Source: a virus
Reading direction: 5' to 3' (one strand)
DNA length: 64,000 nucleotides
Virus record (IMG/VR): IMGVR_UViG_3300027969_004220
Coordinates: 41,622-105,621 of that record
Shown here: positions 16,265 through 20,296 of the stretch, piece after piece
Position numbering within the stretch: the stretch's first letter is position 1
Layout of the letters: every line of letters begins with the position of its first letter
Translations under genes and position numbers: made by a program
The notes under the pieces: model-generated
Seen by the model: the letters and a program-made list of their open reading frames with translations, nothing else
The model's database searches: none
What the model was told of the DNA's origin: nothing

Positions 16265-16279
16265 CAAAAATAATCACCT

Positions 16280-16349
16280 GTCGGGGTGGTGGAATGGTAG
16301 ACACGCAGCACTTAAAATGCTGTGCTCCAGAAGAGTCCCTTTCCCGATA
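16280..16349 (+). tRNA. tRNA-Leu(TAA)-like, T arm missing
   Basis: 70 nt. Acceptor GTCGGGG pairs with TCCCGAT (two G-T pairs); the D arm is Leu-like (TGGTGGAATGGTAGACA); anticodon stem CAGCA/TGCTG with loop CTTAAAA. After the variable region there are only about 19 nt before the acceptor strand and no GGTTCGA T arm. A deletion of a T arm (about 17 nt) explains it. Probably a decayed copy; an intact Leu(TAA) follows 8 nt downstream. Confidence 0.6.
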
Positions 16350-16357
16350 CAAAAAAT

Positions 16358-16444
16358 GCGTCTGTGGTGAAATTGGTAGTACACGCTGGGTTTAAGCCCC
16401 AGTGGTCAGGAATGATCGTGAGGGTTCGACTCCCTCCAGACGTA
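16358..16444 (+). tRNA. tRNA-Leu(TAA)
   Basis: 87 nt class II tRNA: acceptor GCGTCTG/CAGACGT, anticodon stem CTGGG/CCCAG with loop TTTAAGC, long variable arm, T arm GAGGG-TTCGACT-CCCTC, discriminator A. Reads TTA/TTG. Confidence 0.92.
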
Positions 16445-16453
16445 CAAAAATAT

Positions 16454-16534
16454 GCCTCAGTAGTCCCAGTTGTCTTCTAAACAACTACGGGTAATTGGAA
16501 ACTGAAAATGTAGGTTCGAATCCTATCTGGGGTA
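16454..16534 (+). tRNA. tRNA-like, Arg(TCT) anticodon, arms in unusual order
   Basis: 81 nt. Acceptor GCCTCAG/CTGGGGT and T arm GTAGG-TTCGAAT-CCTAT are normal. Only 8 nt separate the acceptor from the stem GTTGT/ACAAC with loop CTTCTAA (anticodon TCT), so there is no D arm in the usual place. Instead 24 nt with a D-loop-like TAATTGGAAACTG lie between anticodon arm and T arm. The Ile-type gene at 17524 has the same 81-nt layout. Confidence 0.55.
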
Positions 16535-16545
16535 CTAATACACAA

Positions 16546-16628
16546 GCCGAGGTGGTGGAATGGTAGACACGCTGGTCTAAGAAGCCAGTGTCCGAAAGGA
16601 CGTGCGGGTTCGAGTCCCGCTCTCGGTA
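16546..16628 (+). tRNA. tRNA-Leu(AAG)
   Basis: 83 nt class II: acceptor GCCGAGG/TCTCGGT, anticodon stem CTGGT/GCCAG with loop CTAAGAA, variable arm TGTCCGAAAGGACG, T arm GCGGG-TTCGAGT-CCCGC. A34 in the anticodon is uncommon for bacterial Leu tRNAs and would need inosine or four-way wobble for codons beyond CTT. Confidence 0.9.
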
Positions 16629-16630
16629 CA

Positions 16631-16897
16631 ATGAAAGAAATAAATTATATACAGTACACATCATATACATTATTATCAAGTGGTGGTGTATTTAAGGTAA
16701 ATTCAGCAATGCCTTTACCGAATTTAGATAAACACTTGAATGAGAGTATAAACTTAATTATGTTTGTAGTTCATAATATAAAGTGTAATGATAAAGAAGT
16801 AATGTTTTATAATAGAGATCTATTTAGATTGACATATGGATCAAAAGAATGTTCTGAAATGATTATGAAAATGAAACATTCACATATATTAGAATAA
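16631..16897 (+). CDS. Unknown 88-aa protein inside tRNA array A
   Basis: Starts at an ATG 3 nt after a tRNA-Leu and ends 1 nt before the next tRNA-Leu, so it is embedded in the array. Begins [20 protein letters not shown]; the middle has [21 protein letters not shown]. It is not an HNH or GIY-YIG homing endonuclease by eye and no family is recognised. Its mRNA would have to survive tRNA 3'- and 5'-end processing on both sides. Confidence 0.6.
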   Translation: MKEINYIQYTSYTLLSSGGVFKVNSAMPLPNLDKHLNESINLIMFVVHNIKCNDKEVMFYNRDLFRLTYGSKECSEMIMKMKHSHILE

Positions 16898-16898
16898 T

Positions 16899-16980
16899 GT
16901 CGGAGTGATGAAATGGTAGACGTGCTTGGCTCAAGACCGAGTGTCCAAAAGACGTGTGGGTTCGAATCCCACCTTCGATA
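16899..16980 (+). tRNA. tRNA-Leu(CAA)
   Basis: 82 nt class II: acceptor GTCGGAG/CTTCGAT, anticodon stem CTTGG/CCGAG with loop CTCAAGA, T arm GTGGG-TTCGAAT-CCCAC, discriminator A. Reads TTG. Confidence 0.92.
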
Positions 16981-16988
16981 CAAAATAT

Positions 16989-17075
16989 ACCCCTATGAGC
17001 AAATAGGCAAAGCTTGCTGGCTTAGACCCAGTGGAAAACAATGATACATTCTCGGTTCGAGTCCGAGTAGGGGTA
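16989..17075 (+). tRNA. tRNA-Leu(TAG)
   Basis: 87 nt class II: acceptor ACCCCTA/TAGGGGT perfect, anticodon stem GCTGG/CCAGT with loop CTTAGAC, T arm CTCGG-TTCGAGT-CCGAG, discriminator A. Reads CTA/CTG, both present in the leader. Last gene of array A. Confidence 0.9.
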
Positions 17076-17094
17076 CAAAGAAAAATTAAAAAAG

Positions 17095-17127
17095 ATTAGG
17101 TAGATTAAAAAACTAATAGTATATTTG
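17095..17127 (+). promoter_or_regulatory. tRNA-array B/C promoter (ATTAGGTAGAT + TATATTTG)
   Basis: ATTAGGTAGAT at 17095-17105 and TATATTTG at 17120-17127. Same element as before arrays A and D. It follows the last tRNA of array A with no strong terminator between, so some read-through from array A is possible. Confidence 0.75.
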
Positions 17128-17181
17128 TACTATAAATAAAGATAAACAAAAAGGGACAATAAAAATTTAATATATAATATA

Positions 17182-17271
17182 ATGAAAACAAATACTGTAA
17201 ATATTAATGTGATTACGATTACGAATTGTGTGAATAGCACGACTTCGGGTAATGAGATATGTATGGTATAA
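17182..17271 (+). CDS. Leader peptide of tRNA array B/C (Asn/Thr/Val/Ile/Cys attenuator)
   Basis: 29 codons beginning MKTNTVNINVITITNCVNST. 22 of 29 residues are Asn (6), Thr (6), Val (4), Ile (4) or Cys (2). The tRNAs downstream are Asn x2, Ile x2, Val x2, Cys x2, Thr x2 plus one of unclear type: the same set. Codons 21-23 (ACT TCG GGT) contain TTCGGGT (17244-17250), complementary to ACCCGAA in the terminator 5' arm (17303-17309). Nearly all diagnostic codons precede this segment, as needed for stall-dependent antitermination. Confidence 0.8.
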   Translation: MKTNTVNINVITITNCVNSTTSGNEICMV

Positions 17272-17300
17272 AGTTAAAGTATATTATAATAAATTCATAA

Positions 17301-17330
17301 AAACCCGAACTCAAAAAGTTTGGGTTTTTT
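17301..17330 (+). terminator. Attenuator terminator before tRNA array B
   Basis: AACCCGAACT / AGTTTGGGTT (10 bp, one G-T) with a 5-nt loop and a T run, 30 nt after the leader stop and 20 nt before tRNA-Asn. ACCCGAA of its 5' arm is also complementary to TTCGGGT in the leader ORF. Confidence 0.8.
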
Positions 17331-17349
17331 CATGTCAAAAAATAAATAT

Positions 17350-17420
17350 TCTTCTATAGTGAAATGGTATCACGTCTGACTGTTAATCAGTTATTCCAGG
17401 TTCGAGCCCTGGTGGAAGAG
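17350..17420 (+). tRNA. tRNA-Asn(GTT)
   Basis: 71 nt: acceptor TCTTCTA/TGGAAGA, anticodon stem CTGA/TCAG with loop CTGTTAA, T arm CCAGG-TTCGAGC-CCTGG, discriminator G as expected for Asn. Confidence 0.9.
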
Positions 17421-17426
17421 CAAAAT

Positions 17427-17514
17427 TACTGGGTTGCCATAGCCAGGTCGAATGGTTCGGACTGTTAATCCGATGAGCATCGCTCCACCGTGGGTTCGAA
17501 TCCCACCCCAGTAG
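17427..17514 (+). tRNA. tRNA with Asn anticodon (GTT) on a Tyr-like class II body
   Basis: 88 nt: acceptor TACTGGG/CCCAGTA, D arm GCC..GGT, anticodon stem TCGGA/TCCGA with loop CTGTTAA, a variable hairpin GAGC-ATC-GCTC, T arm GTGGG-TTCGAAT-CCCAC, discriminator G. The long variable arm and the flanks of the anticodon (GGACTGT.AATCC) are those of tRNA-Tyr(GTA), but the third anticodon base gives GTT, and G73 is the Asn discriminator. It looks like a Tyr tRNA converted to Asn. Confidence 0.8.
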
Positions 17515-17523
17515 CAAATATAT

Positions 17524-17604
17524 TGGCAAATACCAGCCCAACCTGATAAGTTGGAGAACTGTAGTGGTAAGTTGAAAACGTGGGTTCGAATCCCACTTTG
17601 CCAA
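17524..17604 (+). tRNA. tRNA-like, Ile(GAT) anticodon, arms in unusual order
   Basis: 81 nt. Acceptor TGGCAAA/TTTGCCA and T arm GTGGG-TTCGAAT-CCCAC are perfect. Seven nt after the acceptor comes the perfect stem CCAAC/GTTGG with loop CTGATAA (GAT). A D-arm-like AACT-GTAGTGGTA-AGTT follows the anticodon arm instead of preceding it. Same design as the gene at 16454. Confidence 0.6.
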
Positions 17605-17728
17605 CAAAAAAAATAAAATAATAATTATGAAAATGAAAGAGAATTTATTAAATAGTTCGGTTAGTAGTTAAAAAAAGTGATAAAAGTGAGTTATAATTTT
17701 TTATATATACAATAAATAAAAAACTATA
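17605..17728 (+). other. Short AT-rich spacer before the HNH gene
   Basis: Contains a 14-codon ATG-to-TAA frame (17628-17672, MKMKENLLNSSVSS) and a TTTTTTATATATA box (about 17697-17709) upstream of the HNH gene. No terminator hairpin or antiterminator pairing is seen, so it does not look like a fourth attenuator. Confidence 0.4.
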
Positions 17729-18265
17729 ATGGAAAAAGATAAAATGATAGAACTAATCGAGTTAGGTTACTCACAAAGGAATCTTGCGGAAGAACTAAAA
17801 ACATCACAATCTAATGTTAAATATTGGTTAAAAAAATTTGAAATAAGTACAAAATATAAAAAAAATAATATAGATAAACATATAATTGATGGTGGTAAAA
17901 ATTGTCCTAAATGTAATGAGTTAAAAGATGTGGATGACTTTTATAAAAGAAGTAGTATAAATAGAAACGGAACCGCGGGTTATTGTAAAAAATGTAGTAA
18001 TATTTATCATGGTGCTAGATTAAAGAAAGTTAAATTAAAAATGATTTTATATAAAGGTGGTAAATGTTGTGATTGTGAACTAAACCATGAAAATACACAC
18101 TATTGTGTTTTTGATTTTCATCACTTAGATCCAAATACTAAAGACCCAAACTTTAATAAAATTAAATATCAAAAATGGGAAAAAATTAAAGAAGAAATTG
18201 ATAAATGTGTATTATTGTGTGCGAATTGTCACCGTTTAAGACACTCTGTTATCAGTGGATGGTAA
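17729..18265 (+). CDS. HNH homing endonuclease inserted in the tRNA array
   Basis: 178 residues. N-terminal helix-turn-helix (about 5-38, GYSQRNLAEELKTSQSNVKY), then a Cys4 zinc site (NCPKCNELKDVDDFY...GYCKKCSN) and a C-terminal HNH nuclease with DFHHLDP and LLCANCHRLRH. It is a typical selfish phage endonuclease. It splits what appears to be one tRNA operon: the upstream leader peptide carries codons for tRNAs on both sides of it. A TTTTTTATATATA box just upstream may give it its own promoter. Confidence 0.9.
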   Translation: MEKDKMIELIELGYSQRNLAEELKTSQSNVKYWLKKFEISTKYKKNNIDKHIIDGGKNCPKCNELKDVDDFYKRSSINRNGTAGYCKKCSNIYHGARLKKVKLKMILYKGGKCCDCELNHENTHYCVFDFHHLDPNTKDPNFNKIKYQKWEKIKEEIDKCVLLCANCHRLRHSVISGW

Positions 18266-18277
18266 ATAAATAAAAAT

Positions 18278-18360
18278 AGGTCTATGGTGTAATGGCAACA
18301 TCCTTCTTTTACATGGAAGAGACGTGAAGTATAATCTCGGTTCGAGTCCGAGTAGACCTA
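18278..18360 (+). tRNA. tRNA-Val(TAC), long variable region
   Basis: 83 nt: acceptor AGGTCTA/TAGACCT, anticodon stem CTTCT/GGAAG with loop TTTACAT, an unusually long 16-nt variable region (AGACGTGAAGTATAAT), T arm CTCGG-TTCGAGT-CCGAG, discriminator A. Position 38 is T rather than the usual A or C. Confidence 0.8.
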
Positions 18361-18366
18361 CATAAT

Positions 18367-18442
18367 GGTTCCTTAGCTCAGTTGGTTCAGTAGCGTCTGT
18401 TTTACACGCAGAAGGTCATAGGTTCGAATCCTATAGGAATCA
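18367..18442 (+). tRNA. tRNA-Val(TAC)
   Basis: 76 nt: acceptor GGTTCCT/AGGAATC, D arm GCTC, anticodon stem TCTGT/GCAGA with loop TTTACAC, T arm ATAGG-TTCGAAT-CCTAT, discriminator A. Reads GTA/GTG. Confidence 0.92.
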
Positions 18443-18448
18443 CAATAT

Positions 18449-18522
18449 TGGTAGTTAGCTCAACTGGTTAGAGCACTTCGCTGATACCGAAGAGGTTATG
18501 GGTTCGACTCCCTTACTACCAA
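18449..18522 (+). tRNA. tRNA-Ile(GAT)
   Basis: 74 nt canonical cloverleaf: acceptor TGGTAGT/ACTACCA, anticodon stem CTTCG/CGAAG with loop CTGATAC, T arm ATGGG-TTCGACT-CCCTT, discriminator A. Confidence 0.93.
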
Positions 18523-18530
18523 CAAAAAAT

Positions 18531-18618
18531 GGCATAGTGTCTGAGTGGTCGAAAGATGCGGTCTGCAAAACCGTAATGATTAAGTTCATCATCGTAGGTT
18601 CAAATCCTACCTATGCTT
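18531..18618 (+). tRNA. tRNA-Cys(GCA) with long variable arm
   Basis: 88 nt: acceptor GGCATAG/CTATGCT, D arm of Ser type (CTGAGTGGTCGAAAGA), anticodon stem GCGGT/ACCGT with loop CTGCAAA, long variable arm with GATGA-type pairing, T arm CGTAGG-TTCAAAT-CCTAC, discriminator T as required for Cys. A class II body on a Cys tRNA is unusual. Confidence 0.8.
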
Positions 18619-18624
18619 CTAAAT

Positions 18625-18704
18625 GGTTGGTCACTGTAAATGGCTTCACAGTGGGACGGTACGTGGAATTTATTCCTAAGTGGGTTCGAGACCCACATCA
18701 ACCT
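18625..18704 (+). tRNA. tRNA-like gene, isotype unclear
   Basis: 80 nt. Acceptor GGTTGGT/ATCAACC and T arm GTGGG-TTCGAGA-CCCAC are good, discriminator T. Between them lie a long hairpin (CACTGT / ACAGTG with a 10-nt loop containing TGGC) and a second one (GGAA-TTTA-TTCC) that looks like a variable arm. I cannot place a 7-nt anticodon loop with T33, so the isotype is not called. Confidence 0.5.
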
Positions 18705-18711
18705 CAATAAT

Positions 18712-18785
18712 GGCGCGGTGGCCGAGTGGCACGTAGGCGGTGGATTGCAAACTCACACACACTGGTTCGAATCCAGTCCGCGCCT
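18712..18785 (+). tRNA. tRNA-Cys(GCA)
   Basis: 74 nt: acceptor GGCGCGG/CCGCGCC perfect, loop TTGCAAA, T arm ACTGG-TTCGAAT-CCAGT, discriminator T. The anticodon stem GTGGA/CTCAC is weak (one mismatch, one G-T). Confidence 0.85.
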
Positions 18786-18792
18786 CGAGACG

Positions 18793-18848
18793 AGACTGTT
18801 ACTAATTCATAGGGGCCCATACGATGTAAGTGTCTGCGTAGAATTAGA
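18793..18848 (+). ncRNA. Pseudoknot-like small RNA, copy 1
   Basis: Sits between tRNA-Cys and tRNA-Thr. Ordered elements: AGAC, (T)GTTA, CTAATTC, ATAGGG, then GTCT, GCGTA, GAATTAG. AGAC can pair with GTCT and CTAATTC with GAATTAG in interleaved order, an H-type pseudoknot. The same elements recur at 26461-26510 in array D with different filler, so the motif is conserved within this phage. Not a tRNA; the function is unknown. Confidence 0.55.
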
Positions 18849-18852
18849 AAAT

Positions 18853-18925
18853 GCCGATATAGCTCAATAGGTAGAGTGCCAACTTGGTAGGTTGGAGGTT
18901 AAGGGTTCGATTCCCTTTATCGGAT
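18853..18925 (+). tRNA. tRNA-Thr(GGT)
   Basis: 73 nt: acceptor GCCGATA/TATCGGA with a G1-A72 mismatch, D arm GCTC, anticodon stem CCAAC/GTTGG with loop TTGGTAG, T arm AAGGG-TTCGATT-CCCTT, discriminator T. Reads ACC/ACT. Confidence 0.88.
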
Positions 18926-18933
18926 CAAATAAT

Positions 18934-19014
18934 GCTGGTGTTGCGTAGTGGCCGATCGCACCTACCTTGTAAGTAGGAATTCCAACGTCGCAGGTTCGAA
19001 TCCTGTCACTAGCT
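18934..19014 (+). tRNA. tRNA-Thr(TGT), extended variable region
   Basis: 81 nt: acceptor GCTGGTG/CACTAGC, anticodon stem CCTAC/GTAGG with loop CTTGTAA, about 12 nt of variable region (AATTCCAACGTC), T arm GCAGG-TTCGAAT-CCTGT, discriminator T. Reads ACA/ACG. Last tRNA of array C. Confidence 0.85.
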
Positions 19015-19020
19015 CGACAA

Positions 19021-19052
19021 AAAAGACTTCTTTTAATTAAGAAGTCTTTTTT
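19021..19052 (+). terminator. Intrinsic terminator ending tRNA array C
   Basis: AAAAGACTTCTT / AAGAAGTCTTTT hairpin with a 6-nt loop and T run, 6 nt after tRNA-Thr. Confidence 0.85.
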
Positions 19053-19069
19053 ATTTTAAACTAAATCCA

Positions 19070-19077
19070 TATCTTTG
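19070..19077 (+). promoter_or_regulatory. -7 box TATCTTTG
   Basis: TATCTTTG, 24 nt before the ATG at 19102; it rules out a TTG start at 19075. Confidence 0.7.
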
Positions 19078-19101
19078 TATAGAATAATAAATACTACTAT
19101 T

Positions 19102-19554
19102 ATGAAAGATATAAAACCTCGTTGCTTCGTGGATATGGATGGCGTCCTATGTGATTTTTTCGGAGCATTCTCAGATGTTCGTAGAAAAGACCCAAACTTT
19201 AAATTTCCTCAATCCAGAATAGGGTTCTTCAAAAATCTTGAACCAATACCAGATGCAATTGAGTCTTTTAATAAATTAAAAGAACATTATGACGTTTGGA
19301 TTTTAACACGTCCTTCATTTAAAAACATTAGTTGTTTTAACGAGAAAGCTGAATGGGTATTAGAACATTTAGGTTTTGATATATTAGAAAAAACGATTAT
19401 GTGTGGTGATAAATCTTTGGTGAAAGGTGATTACCTTATTGATGATAATGGTCAAAATGGCCAACCTGAATTTGAAGGAGAATGGATTGAATTTGCTTCA
19501 GAATCCTTTCCGGATTGGACTGCGGTTATTGATTATTTAATACCGACTATCTAA
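19102..19554 (+). CDS. HAD-family 5'(3')-deoxyribonucleotidase
   Basis: 150 residues. HAD motif I is FVDMDGVLCDFFGAF, motif II ILTRPS, and the last motif is YLIDDNGQNG. This is the compact dNT type (NT5C-like) that dephosphorylates deoxynucleoside monophosphates; nearby NrdB and IMPDH/GMPR-like genes fit nucleotide-pool control. Monocistronic, with its own promoter; it overlaps the convergent GGCT-like gene by 8 nt. Confidence 0.85.
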   Translation: MKDIKPRCFVDMDGVLCDFFGAFSDVRRKDPNFKFPQSRIGFFKNLEPIPDAIESFNKLKEHYDVWILTRPSFKNISCFNEKAEWVLEHLGFDILEKTIMCGDKSLVKGDYLIDDNGQNGQPEFEGEWIEFASESFPDWTAVIDYLIPTI

Positions 19555-19879
19555 GCCACCAATCACCACCTTTTACTTCTTCAAAGTCTTTAATATCATA
19601 TTTATACTTATAAACCCAACACTCAATATCTTTTGATGTGTTTATTTTAACTCTTATATACTCATCACCTTCAAACTCATCTAGCTCTGGGAATATTGAT
19701 GGGTCTATAAGATATATATCTCCTAAAACTTCTCCAGGTCCACTTACAAAACCAGGGTAGAATTCATTTACTCTATAAATTTTACCTTTAATTGTTGCTC
19801 TTCCAAAAAAAACGGGTTTCTTTAGTAAATTTTTGGCAGTATCTCTAAACTGACCATATACAAATAAATATTCTTTCAT
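19547..19879 (-). CDS. Gamma-glutamylcyclotransferase-like (AIG2/GGCT) protein
   Basis: 110 residues. Starts MKEYLFVYGQFRD with the VYG-x-x-R substrate loop, later GKIYRVNEFYPGFVSG, and the acidic block LDEFEGDEYIRVKI holding the expected catalytic Glu. GGCT-like enzymes release 5-oxoproline from gamma-glutamyl amines; the phage substrate is unknown. It lies 2 bp downstream of the HIT gene on the same strand. Confidence 0.8.
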   Translation of the reverse strand: MKEYLFVYGQFRDTAKNLLKKPVFFGRATIKGKIYRVNEFYPGFVSGPGEVLGDIYLIDPSIFPELDEFEGDEYIRVKINTSKDIECWVYKYKYDIKDFEEVKGGDWWLR

Positions 19880-19881
19880 AA

Positions 19882-20280
19882 TTAGTAATAACCTTTCCCA
19901 ATAACAGAGTGTCTAACTCCACCTCTTGGATTTTCTACGTCACCAGTATATCTTGGAATTAAATGACAATGAAATTGCATTACAGTTTGTCCTGCTGTTT
20001 CACCACAATTCATACCTATATTGTAACCATCTGGTTCATATTGTGATTCAACTATCTCCTTTGCTTTATCTAGCATTTCAGATAGTTTATTCCTTTTAGA
20101 TTGACTTAAATCAAAGTAAGTTTCTTCTGGTCCATTTGTTATAATAAGTATATGACCTGGACTTGTTGGAAATCCATCAAACATTATAAAGAAGTCACTA
20201 TCTTGATATAAGATTTTATCATCTTCTATCATATGTCTTCCGAACTTAACATCTTCATTTAAACTTGTAAATTTTCTCAT
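19882..20280 (-). CDS. HIT-family hydrolase with leader-like N-terminus
   Basis: 132 residues. The histidine triad is FHCHLIPRY (H-x-H-x-x-P-R), preceded by MNCGETAGQTVMQ; GHILIITNGPEETYFDL is the usual upstream block. HIT enzymes of this branch hydrolyse dinucleoside polyphosphates or AMP-linked substrates. The first residues MRKFTSLNEDVKFG are not part of the HIT fold and match the leader pattern of other minus-strand genes here (hydrophobic-x-E near residue 9), so it may be packaged. A late-type box precedes it. Confidence 0.9.
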   Translation of the reverse strand: MRKFTSLNEDVKFGRHMIEDDKILYQDSDFFIMFDGFPTSPGHILIITNGPEETYFDLSQSKRNKLSEMLDKAKEIVESQYEPDGYNIGMNCGETAGQTVMQFHCHLIPRYTGDVENPRGGVRHSVIGKGYY

Positions 20281-20284
20281 AATG

Positions 20285-20296
20285 TATATATTTTAT
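20285..20296 (-). promoter_or_regulatory. AAAATATATA late-type box
   Basis: Lies 4 nt before the HIT ATG on the minus strand, overlapping the 3' end of the upstream virion gene. Confidence 0.35.

Noticed and set aside
16120-16679. Minus-strand open frames across tRNA genes with residues such as RERDSNPHV and GFEPT
   Set aside because: These are the well-known false proteins produced by translating tRNA genes backwards; they fully overlap called tRNAs.
17383-17607. 74-codon minus-strand frame across tRNA-Asn/Ile genes
   Set aside because: Antisense of tRNAs (residues SNPRFQ, PGLEPG), not a gene.
17628-17672. 14-codon ORF MKMKENLLNSSVSS as a fourth tRNA leader
   Set aside because: It lacks the ATTAGGTAGAT promoter, a following terminator and an antiterminator match, and its residues do not match the tRNAs after it.
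18498-18870. Two overlapping plus-strand frames of 70-76 codons in array C, and a similar one at 26694-26942
   Set aside because: They run through several tRNA genes and have no promoter, leader or homology; chance frames.
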